Source: an uncultured Bacilli bacterium (lineage in GTDB: Bacteria; Bacillota_I; Bacilli_A; RF39; UBA660). Taken from it: DNA of 64,000 nucleotides. The position numbers and the translations under genes are program-made. The notes under the pieces are model-generated. The model did not search any database and was not told the DNA's origin. It saw nothing but the letters and a program-made list of their open reading frames with translations. Location of the stretch: assembly GCA_934098735.1 (NCBI GenBank), contig CAKOOS010000006.1, positions 1 through 64,000 on the forward strand. Direction: 5' to 3'. Shown piece after piece: positions 33,140 to 41,375 of the stretch (positions are counted from its first letter, which is position 1; each line of letters opens with the position of its first letter).

Positions 33140-34243
33140 TATTTGCTTATTTTTTCTATTCAAAGATAACTGAGGTGATACTGATAATAATTCTTCTTTA
33201 CTAATTCCAAAATATTTTACAAATTGATTGTTTCCTATAAAAAGTAATCTATAATTATCATCAGTAATATTTATTTTTATTTCTTTCGTTAAATAGTTAT
33301 ATCTTGCATAATTCAATTTCGTACTTTGCATAAGCTGTCTAGCTTCTTTTAGCACAACAAACTTTAAATTAGTTTCCTCATAAAAATTTAATTTTTGCCA
33401 AATAGCATCAGTACTAAACCCTAAAATGCCAGAAAACTGCACAATTATATCAATTATTTCATTCATAGAATAACCAAACTGAAGAAAAATATCTATTTTT
33501 AAAGAAATATTATCTTCACTTAAACTAAAAATATTTGGAAAATCAATAATTATTTTTTTTATATCAATAGTATTTACTCCCAAATTTTCAAAATATTTTA
33601 TCTTTTGCTCCAAGTTACTCTCAGATAAACAAAATAAATTAGAAGATTTGGTAGTAATTTTTCTTACATCTTGTTTTGTAAATCCCATATTTTCAAAATA
33701 GCTAAACTTATCATTTAAATAACTTTCACTAAGTCCATACAAAGATGGTAAATTTTTTGTCATTTTTATTATATCTTCATTTGAATAATTTAAACTTTTA
33801 AAATATAAAAATTTATTTTTAATACTCTCTGTTTTAAGTCCCAATATCAACGGATATTTTATTATAATTTTAAAAACATCGTCGTTATATCCTAATTTTT
33901 TTAAAAATTCAATTTTTTGATTTATGACCTTAATATTGTAACCAAGTATGCAAGGAAAATTCTTGACAATATTTAATACATTTTTTCTAGAAAAACCGAA
34001 GCTATATAAATTATTTAATTTAATTAGAATATTATTCGAACTAAGAGTTATAGAAGTCGGAAAAGATATAATAATCTTTCTAGAATCCTCATTTGTATAT
34101 CCTAGAGAAAGAAAAAAATCAAAACAATCTACAAATCTTTGTTCTAAAGAATTAATATTCATATTGTAAATTGGATAAGTATTCATTATAGAATTATAAT
34201 CATTTTGAGAAAATCCATATTTTAAAAAAAGTTCATTTAACAT
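33137..34243 (-). CDS. mTERF-like helical repeat protein
   Basis: 368 residues built almost entirely of about eight tandem repeats of roughly 35 residues (starting near 1, 36, 75, 110, 144, 179, 214 and 249). Each follows K(F/I)xxFxxLGYxxxDIxKIIxxFPxILxLSxxxI: two helices with conserved Gly and Pro. This is the layout of mTERF proteins, nucleic-acid-binding factors of mitochondria and chloroplasts that affect organellar transcription and translation. The C-terminal 85 residues differ. No signal peptide or membrane helix is visible. GGGGGA precedes ATG 34243. The gene follows the rpsR terminator and no clear promoter is seen. Other alpha-solenoid families are alternatives; binding of RNA or DNA is inferred. 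Confidence 0.72.
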   Translation of the reverse strand: MLNELFLKYGFSQNDYNSIMNTYPIYNMNINSLEQRFVDCFDFFLSLGYTNEDSRKIIISFPTSITLSSNNILIKLNNLYSFGFSRKNVLNIVKNFPCILGYNIKVINQKIEFLKKLGYNDDVFKIIIKYPLILGLKTESIKNKFLYFKSLNYSNEDIIKMTKNLPSLYGLSESYLNDKFSYFENMGFTKQDVRKITTKSSNLFCLSESNLEQKIKYFENLGVNTIDIKKIIIDFPNIFSLSEDNISLKIDIFLQFGYSMNEIIDIIVQFSGILGFSTDAIWQKLNFYEETNLKFVVLKEARQLMQSTKLNYARYNYLTKEIKINITDDNYRLLFIGNNQFVKYFGISKEELLSVSPQLSLNRKNKQI

Positions 34244-34263
34244 TTACTATTCCCCCTTGAAGT

Positions 34264-34288
34264 AAAAAAACAAGATTTCTCTTGTTTA
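34264..34288 (-). terminator. Terminator of the rpsF-ssb-rpsR operon
   Basis: Perfect 8-bp stem AAACAAGA / TCTTGTTT with a GAAA tetraloop on the minus strand, followed by TTTT. It overlaps the rpsR stop and separates it from the mTERF-like gene. Confidence 0.85.
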
Positions 34289-34501
34289 TTTAACGTATGG
34301 TATTAAAGCCATAAATCTTGCATATTTAATTTGTTCAGCAATATGTCTTTGATGTTTTGCACATGCGCCAGTCATTCTTCTAGGTAATATTTTACCTTTA
34401 TCATTTATGTATTTATTCATTATCATAACATCTTTATAATCTACACTTTTTCCAGCACACATTTGACATATTTTTTTCTTTTTACGATAAAATTCTGCCA
34501 T
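34286..34501 (-). CDS. rpsR: 30S ribosomal protein S18 (zinc-type)
   Basis: 71 residues. KICQMCAGK (Cys11, Cys14) and GACAKHQ supply a CxxC...CxxH zinc-site of the C+ type known from clostridia. YKDV, KYINDKGKILPRRMTG and YARFMALIPY are standard S18. S18 pairs with S6 on the platform of the 30S subunit, and the S6:S18 complex probably controls this operon through the leader at 35293-35331. Confidence 0.97.
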   Translation of the reverse strand: MAEFYRKKKKICQMCAGKSVDYKDVMIMNKYINDKGKILPRRMTGACAKHQRHIAEQIKYARFMALIPYVK

Positions 34502-34516
34502 TATATATCCTCCTTT

Positions 34517-34990
34517 TTAAAATGGTAAATCATCACTACTTAAAGTAAATTCATCTCCAAAATCTTTATAAGGATCTTCACTAATATCAGTTGTTTCAAT
34601 ATTATTTGCTGTAGGTTCAGGGCTATAAGCTGAAGTATTATTACTTGATGCAAAATTTGTATTTCCAGCATCAGTTCTACTACCTAAAAATTCAAAATTG
34701 TCAACAATTACGTCTGTAGTATATCTTTTACTACCATCTTGAGCATCATAACTACTATTTCTAATTCTACCTTGAACTAAAACCAATTGTCCTTTGTGAC
34801 AATATTTATTAATAGTTTGTGCACTACGATTAAAAGCTACACAATTTATAAACTCAGTTTCTCTTTCACCATCACGGCTAACAAAATCGCTTTGACAAGC
34901 TAGTGAAAATCTAGAAATTTCCATATTATTTTGAGTCATTCTTGATTCTGGATCTCTTGTAAAACGTCCAGTTAAAATTACTTTGTTCAT
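34517..34990 (-). CDS. ssb: Single-stranded DNA-binding protein
   Basis: 157 residues. OB-fold from MNKVILTGRFTRDPE to about 105, a flexible Asn/Ser/Thr-rich linker, and the acidic partner-binding tip SSDDLPF at the C-terminus. It coats single-stranded DNA during replication and repair. It stands between rpsF and rpsR as in most Bacillota, 2 bases after rpsF. Ribosome site AAGGAGAATAGG. Confidence 0.97.
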   Translation of the reverse strand: MNKVILTGRFTRDPESRMTQNNMEISRFSLACQSDFVSRDGERETEFINCVAFNRSAQTINKYCHKGQLVLVQGRIRNSSYDAQDGSKRYTTDVIVDNFEFLGSRTDAGNTNFASSNNTSAYSPEPTANNIETTDISEDPYKDFGDEFTLSSDDLPF

Positions 34991-34992
34991 TC

Positions 34993-35283
34993 CTATTCTC
35001 CTTCTACTTTAATGATTAAATGTCTTAAAACATCTTCATTAATAGAAACTTTACGATCAAATTCAGAAATTGTTTCATGATCAGCTTCAACAGTCATAAC
35101 ATAGTAATATCCACTAACTTCTTTCTTAATAGGATAAGCTAATTTCTTTCTACCCATTTCTTTGAATTCGATAACCTTAGATGGTTTTTTGTTTATAAGT
35201 TTTTGTAAATCTTCACTAGTTTTTTTAATTTTATCTTCTTCCATAGTAGACTTAACTATAAACATAATTTCATATTTAGTCAT
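34993..35283 (-). CDS. rpsF: 30S ribosomal protein S6
   Basis: 96 residues from MTKYEIMFIV. RKKLAYPIKKEVSGYYYVM and the C-terminal DEDVLRHLI-type block (NEDVLRHLIIKVE) identify S6. GGAGGTGA at 7 bases fixes the ATG at 35283; a start at 35349 would lie inside the leader. The leader hairpin can hide this ribosome site, which suggests autoregulation by S6:S18. First gene of rpsF-ssb-rpsR. Confidence 0.97.
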   Translation of the reverse strand: MTKYEIMFIVKSTMEEDKIKKTSEDLQKLINKKPSKVIEFKEMGRKKLAYPIKKEVSGYYYVMTVEADHETISEFDRKVSINEDVLRHLIIKVEGE

Positions 35284-35292
35284 CAATTTCAC

Positions 35293-35331
35293 CTCCTTAC
35301 GGTCTTTTCGGCTTCTAAACGAAGCAAGGAG
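35293..35331 (-). promoter_or_regulatory. S6:S18-type autoregulatory leader hairpin of rpsF
   Basis: On the minus strand CTCCTTGC (35324-35331) pairs with GTAAGGAG (35293-35300), sequestering the Shine-Dalgarno. An inner stem CTTC / GAAG with a 5-base loop is separated from the outer stem by a large 3'-side bulge that starts CCG. A CCG-containing bulge in a hairpin over the start is the hallmark of S6:S18-binding leaders described for rpsF operons. The fit was made by eye. Confidence 0.65.
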
Positions 35332-35351
35332 TAATTTCTTTACTCGCAAGT

Positions 35352-35380
35352 ATTATAACAAAAATATATTCAAACATCAA
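35352..35380 (-). promoter_or_regulatory. Promoter of rpsF-ssb-rpsR
   Basis: Minus-strand TTGATG (35375-35380), 17-bp spacer, perfect TATAAT (35352-35357). Transcription would begin near 35345 and give a 60-nt leader that contains the S6:S18-type hairpin. Confidence 0.85.
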
Positions 35381-35400
35381 GATTAAAATACTATCTACTT

Positions 35401-35426
35401 TAAAAAAATCTACGTTATTTCGTAGA
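35401..35426 (-). terminator. Terminator of the RDD gene
   Basis: Stem TCTACG / CGTAGA around a 6-base loop, with seven T on the minus strand. The loop contains the RDD gene's stop codon. Confidence 0.75.
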
Positions 35427-36089
35427 ATTTTTCTTGCTTTTTTTCTCAGCTTTTTCCTTAATAGTTTCTTTTTTTTCTTCTATAATAGTTACATCTTCAG
35501 ATTCAACATCAATTACTTTAGTACCAGCTAATAAATCATGAAGTCCTCTATTATCTTTTCTTAAAACCATCATGATAATTAAGATCATGTATATTGTTGA
35601 TTGAAGCATATTTACTATATAAGTAAAGTAATAAAAGTTTGATCCCTTAAGAATATAAACCGCAATCATATTTATAACTGTAAAAAATATATTATTTAAA
35701 ATTAATGTTCTAAGAAAATAGTTTCCAAAATTTAATTTTTTGCCATTATTACTTACAACTTTAATTTTTAAAACTTTTTTACCAACGGTTTGACCATTCA
35801 TAACCATTTGTAGAATTCCAAAATAACCAACTAAAGAAATAACACTAATAATATTACTTACCACACGATATTTATATATATCATAATTTAACTCAATTAT
35901 TCTATCTTTATAATCTACACTGTTTTCATTTTGAGCATCAGAAACAATATCTAAATACTCATTATATGATTTTTCGTAATCTTTTTTATAAGGATCAATT
36001 CGTGGTATCATTGATATAGCACTAACGACAACAGTTACTATTAAAATATCAATTATATAAGCCACGATTCTTTTTAAACATGTATCCAT
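35415..36089 (-). CDS. RDD-family membrane protein
   Basis: 224 residues. The RDD domain has an N-terminal helix starting CLKRIVAYIIDILI (Arg-Asp pair), two further membrane helices and the GQTVGKKVLKIKVV loop. The C-terminal 35 residues are lysine/glutamate-rich. RDD proteins are proposed ion or sodium/proton transport components; no function is proven for this type. It lies 7 bases after the Bax-inhibitor-like gene, so both are likely cotranscribed from ychF or earlier. Confidence 0.88.
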   Translation of the reverse strand: MDTCLKRIVAYIIDILIVTVVVSAISMIPRIDPYKKDYEKSYNEYLDIVSDAQNENSVDYKDRIIELNYDIYKYRVVSNIISVISLVGYFGILQMVMNGQTVGKKVLKIKVVSNNGKKLNFGNYFLRTLILNNIFFTVINMIAVYILKGSNFYYFTYIVNMLQSTIYMILIIMMVLRKDNRGLHDLLAGTKVIDVESEDVTIIEEKKETIKEKAEKKSKKNSTK

Positions 36090-36096
36090 AAATCTC

Positions 36097-36741
36097 CTAA
36101 TCTTTATTATTATTAAATAACTCTAATATTTGTAAAAATATATTAATAAAATCCAAATAAAGTTGTAAAGCTCCATAAATAGCTAAATTATCTGCAGGTA
36201 AATTAGTATCACTTAAAGCCTTTATTTTTTGAACATCATAAGCAGTTACTCCTAAAAATAGGATTAAACAAACAACAGATAAAACAATATCTAAAACTGT
36301 ATTACCCATAAAAACATTAATTACAGATAATATAATTACTCCAAGTATTCCAATTAAAAAATAAAAGCCTATTTTAGTTAAATCCACCTTTGTATTATAA
36401 CCTATACAAGCCATAACTCCAAAAATAACTGCACCAAGCAAGAAAACAATTAAAATTGAAGTTAGTTCATAATAAACAAATATTGATGAAAAAGTAAGTC
36501 CACTTACAAACGAATATAATATAAAACATACTTTTGCTGAAGTAGGACTCATTTTCATTACTCTAGCAGATAAAACAATAACCAAAATAAATTCTAAAAC
36601 TATAAATACCCAAAAAGCATTTCCAAATACATTAGATAACATATTAGCATTTTGAGCAACAGCATATCCAGTAACAAACGTTACTAATAAGCCAATACAC
36701 ATCCATACAAATGAATTACTTATAACTTTATTACCTTCCAT
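36097..36741 (-). CDS. Bax inhibitor-1/YccA-family membrane protein
   Basis: 214 residues with seven membrane helices. The end of the family is visible in TAYDVQKIKAL near 180 and GALQLYLDFINIFLQIL near 195 (the conserved acid of the BI-1 calcium-leak site). Bacterial members are pH-sensitive calcium leak channels; inferred. ATG 36741 is preceded by AAAGGAGAG at a suitable distance; a GTG two codons earlier is too close to that site. It lies 15 bases downstream of ychF. Confidence 0.9.
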   Translation of the reverse strand: MEGNKVISNSFVWMCIGLLVTFVTGYAVAQNANMLSNVFGNAFWVFIVLEFILVIVLSARVMKMSPTSAKVCFILYSFVSGLTFSSIFVYYELTSILIVFLLGAVIFGVMACIGYNTKVDLTKIGFYFLIGILGVIILSVINVFMGNTVLDIVLSVVCLILFLGVTAYDVQKIKALSDTNLPADNLAIYGALQLYLDFINIFLQILELFNNNKD

Positions 36742-36756
36742 ATTCACTCTCCTTTA

Positions 36757-37857
36757 TTAAACATTAAATCGGAAATAACAAATATCTCCATCATTAATTA
36801 TATACTCTTTTCCTTCAATTCGCAACTTACCGGCATCACGAACATTTTTTTCAGAGCCAAGAACTTCTAAATCAGTAAAACTCATTACTTCTGCTCTTAT
36901 AAAACCTCTCATAATATCACTATGAATTAATCCAGCACATGCTGGAGCTTTCATACCCTTTTTAAAAGTCCAAGCTCTAACTTCATCCGGACCTGCAGTA
37001 AAAAATGTAGCTAATCCAAGAAGATCATAAGTTGCAAATATTAATTTATCCAAACCACTATTTTTAATGCCTACTTCTTCTAAAAACATTTTCTTTTCTT
37101 CATCTTCCAAACCTGCTAAATCTGCTTCAAGCTTTGAGCACATAACGATAACTCCAGCTCCTTCACTATTAGCATAATCTTTTACTTTTTTAGAATATTC
37201 ATTATCACCAACAGCAACATCATCTTCTTCTACATTAGCAACATAAATAATTGGTTTAAGAGTTAAAAAACTAAAGTTTTTAATAATTTTTAATTCGTCT
37301 TTATCAAAACTAAGTCTTCTAAGTGGAACATTTGCTTCTAAAGATTTTTGACATTTTTTTAAAACATTTAATTCAGCTAAAGCTTCTTTATCTTTTGTTG
37401 TAATTGCTTTTTTTTCAATTTTTTCAATTCTATTAGAAACAACATCTAAATCAGCTAATACAAGTTCAATGTTAATAACTTCAATATCACTAACAGGATC
37501 CACTTTACCAGTAACATGCGTTACATTTGGATCATTAAAACATCTAACAACTTCAACTATAGCATCACACTCTCTTATATGTGATAGAAACTTATTCCCA
37601 AGTCCTTCACCATGAGATGCCCCAGCTACTAAACCAGCAATATCTGTAAATTCAAATGTTGTTGGAACTACACTTTTAGGATTATACATATTTTTTAAAT
37701 AATCAATTCTTTTATCTGGAACAAATACTATTCCAACATTTGGTTCTATAGTAGCAAATGGATAATTTGCTGCTAAAATATTTTGCTTTGTAATAGCATT
37801 AAATAATGTTGATTTTCCAACATTTGGAAGGCCAACTATGCCTGCTTTTAAACTCAT
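36757..37857 (-). CDS. ychF: Redox-regulated GTPase-fold ATPase YchF
   Basis: 366 residues, family length. G1 GLPNVGKST is at 8-16, G3 DIAGLVAGASHGEGLG near 72, and the C-terminal TGS domain (AWTFKKGMKAPACAG, GFIRAEVMSFTDL) completes it. YchF/Ola1 binds ATP and interacts with ribosomes. It stands, as in Bacillus, between the DUF951/parB side and rpsF, though three genes separate it from rpsF here. Ribosome site GGGGGAT. Confidence 0.97.
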   Translation of the reverse strand: MSLKAGIVGLPNVGKSTLFNAITKQNILAANYPFATIEPNVGIVFVPDKRIDYLKNMYNPKSVVPTTFEFTDIAGLVAGASHGEGLGNKFLSHIRECDAIVEVVRCFNDPNVTHVTGKVDPVSDIEVINIELVLADLDVVSNRIEKIEKKAITTKDKEALAELNVLKKCQKSLEANVPLRRLSFDKDELKIIKNFSFLTLKPIIYVANVEEDDVAVGDNEYSKKVKDYANSEGAGVIVMCSKLEADLAGLEDEEKKMFLEEVGIKNSGLDKLIFATYDLLGLATFFTAGPDEVRAWTFKKGMKAPACAGLIHSDIMRGFIRAEVMSFTDLEVLGSEKNVRDAGKLRIEGKEYIINDGDICYFRFNV

Positions 37858-37868
37858 ATAATATCCCC

Positions 37869-39410
37869 CTATAATCCAACACCGGTACCAATACCAAGTG
37901 GAAATTTAATTATATACCAAATAATTATAAATAATAAATAAATTAAAGCTGTAATTATAGCATAAGGTAGCTGATAACTAATTGCTTCTTTCAAAGTAAT
38001 AGGTTTATTACTTTGATTATAATTTTCTAAATAAGCTAAATAAACTACAAAATAAGCAAATACTGGAGTTAAACCAATCGCAACAGAACTTCCAAGTCTA
38101 AATACTAATTGACAAAATTCCGGCGCAATACCAACATTCATTAAAGTAGGAATTACACCTGAAACAATATCATAACTATATAAAACATTTGGAAGAAACA
38201 GAGAAATAATTATTGAACTTGCAAATAATAAAAGCACTAAGGGAAGTCCAGCAAATGAAGAATTCTCTAAAACATTTGTAAGTGCACCAGCGACCACATT
38301 TCCAATATTAGAACGTTTAAAAATATTTATAAACGTAGCAGATGCAAAAATCATAACAAGAATTTTACCAATACCATTTAAAGAATATCCAAGTGAATCA
38401 ACAAATTCTTTATTATTATTTATTGTTTTGGCTCCAATTCCATAAAATAAACCAAGTAATACAAATAATAAAGCCACAACAAAGACAAAGCCATTACTAA
38501 AAAATGAATTGTAACTAAATAGTTTGTCTATATATAAAGTTTGATTATAATCCAATAAATTACCTGAAAAAGGAAGTCCCGGAATAATATTATAAATAAA
38601 TATAAGCATATAAATTAATCCAGCACCTAAAGAAAATAACAAGCCTCTTTTTTGTCTATTAGTTAAAAGAAGTTCATCTACATTTTCTTCTTCCATAAAT
38701 TCATATTTTGGAATCTTCTTAGCTATATAAGATTCAGTAATATTTGTTATCACGAGAGCCATAATAATAATTAATATAAACATAACAAGGATAAATCCCC
38801 AGCTTGAAATAGTATAATTATTAGCTAATATGTATGCATTATTTAATGACATTGTAATTAAACTTGAGTCATAACTAGTTATAAATAAACTAAGTCCACT
38901 ACCACATGTTAAAGCTGCAAATGCAGATATTATCCCAATCATTGGGCTTCTTTTACCATATAAAAATAATAGAGCCCCTAAAGGAACTAAAATAATATAA
39001 GATAAATCACCTACTAAACTAGATAAAATGCACAAAAGCACATATACAAATGTAACAGTGTACTTTTTAGCTTTTTTAGTCATTAAGGTAATAATAGTTT
39101 TTAAAAAACCACTTTTAACCATTACTCCAATTCCTAAAAGAATAATTATTAAATGAATAAGAACCGCATAATTTGCAAAATTTTTAACCGTTGTAGTAAA
39201 AATATATTTTAATCCACTTAAACTAAATAAAGAATTAATAGCTTCCGTTGTAACTTGAAAATCACCAGTTATTGTAGAAACTTTATTAAATGTTGCTTGA
39301 ACATTAAAAAAACGTAATATACCACTTAATACTATAGTAACAAAAGATAATATTAAGATGGTCATAACTGGATGTAAACCAATTTTTTCTTTAGTTCGAA
39401 GTTTTTTCAT
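37869..39410 (-). CDS. AbgT-family transporter
   Basis: 513 residues, about 12 membrane helices. Family features include HPVMTILILSF at the N-terminus, SSLVGDLSYIILVPLGAL near 128 and RSPMIGIISAFAALTCGSGLS near 155. AbgT transporters move p-aminobenzoyl-glutamate or act as antimetabolite exporters, coupled to the ion gradient. The gene overlaps the DUF951 gene by 20 bases and has AAGGTGAT at the start. It is an insertion relative to the Bacillus yyzM-ychF order. Confidence 0.9.
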   Translation of the reverse strand: MKKLRTKEKIGLHPVMTILILSFVTIVLSGILRFFNVQATFNKVSTITGDFQVTTEAINSLFSLSGLKYIFTTTVKNFANYAVLIHLIIILLGIGVMVKSGFLKTIITLMTKKAKKYTVTFVYVLLCILSSLVGDLSYIILVPLGALLFLYGKRSPMIGIISAFAALTCGSGLSLFITSYDSSLITMSLNNAYILANNYTISSWGFILVMFILIIIMALVITNITESYIAKKIPKYEFMEEENVDELLLTNRQKRGLLFSLGAGLIYMLIFIYNIIPGLPFSGNLLDYNQTLYIDKLFSYNSFFSNGFVFVVALLFVLLGLFYGIGAKTINNNKEFVDSLGYSLNGIGKILVMIFASATFINIFKRSNIGNVVAGALTNVLENSSFAGLPLVLLLFASSIIISLFLPNVLYSYDIVSGVIPTLMNVGIAPEFCQLVFRLGSSVAIGLTPVFAYFVVYLAYLENYNQSNKPITLKEAISYQLPYAIITALIYLLFIIIWYIIKFPLGIGTGVGL

Positions 39411-39591
39411 TTACTATCACCTTTTTTAATTTTTTCATAAATTCTAATCTATCCATCATTATTTCTCGACCGCAATTTTTACATTTAATTTTTATATCAG
39501 CACCATTTCTAGTTATAATCCATAAATTCGTCCCACAAGCATGAGGTTTTTTCATAATTACATCATCATTTAAGTTAAAATTCTTTTCCAT
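39391..39591 (-). CDS. DUF951-family small zinc-ribbon-like protein (YyzM)
   Basis: 66 residues with the DUF951 consensus: VIMKKPHACGTNLWIITRNGADIKI, then CKNCGREIMMDR. The cysteines (one near 19, then CxxC near 37-40) suggest metal binding. Function unknown. It starts at the parB stop (TAATG) and overlaps abgT by 20 bases. In B. subtilis yyzM has the same position near spo0J and ychF, which supports the identification. Confidence 0.92.
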   Translation of the reverse strand: MEKNFNLNDDVIMKKPHACGTNLWIITRNGADIKIKCKNCGREIMMDRLEFMKKLKKVIVNEKTSN

Positions 39592-40475
39592 TATTCATCC
39601 TCTACTTTAAGATTCATTTTATTAAGTAAATCTTCTAGTTCATCAACACCATCAAAATATATTTCAATTTTCTTCTTACTTACACGTACCTTTGTATTTA
39701 AGCTATCCATTATAATGTTTTCATACATACGATACTTATGATCATAACTTTTCTTACTCTTAGCAATATCATTATTATTAATTTTTACTTCTTGACTTAT
39801 TTTTTCCAAATCATGAACACTTAAATTATCTGTAATAACTTTTTTAGCTAAATCAGTAACTTTTTCTTCGTCATCCATCTTAGATAATACTCTTGCATGC
39901 GACATACTTAAACTATTTTTTTCAACTAATCTTTTAACTTCTTCAGGTAGCTTTAAAATGCCTAACATATTAGTAACATAAGTTCTACTTTTACCAAATT
40001 TTGTAGCAAACTCTTCTTGAGTATATCCCCGTAATTTAATTATATTACTAATACTTGTAGCTTCATCTATAGGATTTAAATCTTCTCTTTGGATATTTTC
40101 TATTAAAGCAATTTCCATCATTTCTTGGTCATCAAAATCTTTAATAATAGCGGGAATCTTTTTTAATCCAGCAATTTTAGCAGCTTTTGTTCTTCTTTCA
40201 CCAGCTATTAGCTCATATCCTTTAATGCTTTTTTTGACAATAACAGGTTGTACAACACCATATTCTTCTATTGACTTTGCAAGTTCATTTAAAGTATTTG
40301 TATCAAACGTTTTACGAGGTTGATATGGATTACTTCTTATATCATCAATATTAATTTCTGTTACATCATTTTTATTTTCTTCTTGAATTTTTTCTTCAAA
40401 ATTGTCAAAATCTATCACTGTATTTGAAAATAGTTGTTCAAGACCTTTTCCTAAAGCTTTCTTTTTATTCTCCAT
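39591..40475 (-). CDS. parB: Chromosome-partitioning protein ParB/Spo0J
   Basis: 294 residues. ParB/Srx CTPase domain with NPYQPRKTFD near 50 and GERRTKAAK near 92; helix-turn-helix with TQEEFATKFGKSRTYVTN near 150 and MSHARVL; C-terminal dimerisation domain from about 245. It binds parS and loads SMC near the origin. No TGTTTCACGTGAAACA-like parS was found in this window. It overlaps parA by 11 bases. Confidence 0.97.
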   Translation of the reverse strand: MENKKKALGKGLEQLFSNTVIDFDNFEEKIQEENKNDVTEINIDDIRSNPYQPRKTFDTNTLNELAKSIEEYGVVQPVIVKKSIKGYELIAGERRTKAAKIAGLKKIPAIIKDFDDQEMMEIALIENIQREDLNPIDEATSISNIIKLRGYTQEEFATKFGKSRTYVTNMLGILKLPEEVKRLVEKNSLSMSHARVLSKMDDEEKVTDLAKKVITDNLSVHDLEKISQEVKINNNDIAKSKKSYDHKYRMYENIIMDSLNTKVRVSKKKIEIYFDGVDELEDLLNKMNLKVEDE

Positions 40476-41250
40476 CTCTACTGATCACTTCCTTTGCTAA
40501 ATTAGCATAAGCCTCCGTAGCTCTGCTAGTAGGATCATATTCATTTATAGGTTTACCATGACTTGGTGCTTCAACTAATCTTACTAATCTAGGAATTATT
40601 GTATTAAATACTTTATCTTTAAAATATTTTCTAATTTCTTCAATAACTTCTAATCCAATATTAGTTCTTCCATCTAACATAGTTAAAAGTACTCCTTCAA
40701 TTCTAAGATCTGGATTCATACTTCCTTGAACCATAATTATCGAATTTAAAAGTTGAGTTATACCCTCTAGAGCAAAAAACTCACATTGAACAGGAATAAT
40801 AACTGAATCGCTAGCCACTAAAGCATTCATAGTACCAAGACCAAGTGATGGTTGACAATCAATAATAATATAATCATAATTATCTTTTATTTCATCTAAT
40901 TTAAGTTTTAATTGAATATTTTGTTGAAATTCTTTATCTTCAAGCATTTTTTTAACAAATTCTACATCTACACCAGCTAAGTTAATTGTAGATGGAATAA
41001 TACTTAAATTATGAAATTTAGTTTTTTTAATAGCTTTTTTAACTTCACATTTACCAGTAATAAGCTCATATACATCATTTTTAAAATCATTTGAGTTAAG
41101 ACCTAAACCTGTTGTAGCATTACTTTGAGGATCCATATCAATTAATAGGACTCTTTTCCCCAATTTTCCAAGTGCCGCAGAAAGATTTATACTAGTAGTA
41201 GTTTTACCTACTCCTCCTTTTTGATTTACAAGTGATATAATTTTAGCCAT
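40465..41250 (-). CDS. parA: Chromosome-partitioning ATPase ParA/Soj
   Basis: 261 residues. Deviant Walker A NQKGGVGKTT near 9-18, switch I DMDPQSNATTGLG near 40 and Walker B YIIIDCQPSLG near 120. It forms dynamic gradients with ParB for origin segregation and regulates DnaA in Bacillus. ATG 41250 is supported by GAGGTG 7 bases upstream; a GTG 9 bases earlier would consume that site. A 14-bp dyad (ATACAA-TT-TTGTAT) lies upstream near 41300 and may be an operator. Confidence 0.97.
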   Translation of the reverse strand: MAKIISLVNQKGGVGKTTTSINLSAALGKLGKRVLLIDMDPQSNATTGLGLNSNDFKNDVYELITGKCEVKKAIKKTKFHNLSIIPSTINLAGVDVEFVKKMLEDKEFQQNIQLKLKLDEIKDNYDYIIIDCQPSLGLGTMNALVASDSVIIPVQCEFFALEGITQLLNSIIMVQGSMNPDLRIEGVLLTMLDGRTNIGLEVIEEIRKYFKDKVFNTIIPRLVRLVEAPSHGKPINEYDPTSRATEAYANLAKEVISRDGE

Positions 41251-41340
41251 AACAAGCACCTCTTCTATACAACTTTCGTACTACTATATTTTAACATACA
41301 ATTTTGTATAATTAAAATGTTTTTAATAATTTTATAAAAA

Positions 41341-41375
41341 AAAAGATAATTTAGTAATAATCTAAATTATCTTTT
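41341..41375. terminator. Bidirectional terminator after the surface-protein gene
   Basis: Perfect 14-bp stem AAAAGATAATTTAG / CTAAATTATCTTTT with a 7-base loop; T-rich on both outer sides. It ends the minus-strand surface-protein gene and insulates parA. Confidence 0.9.
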
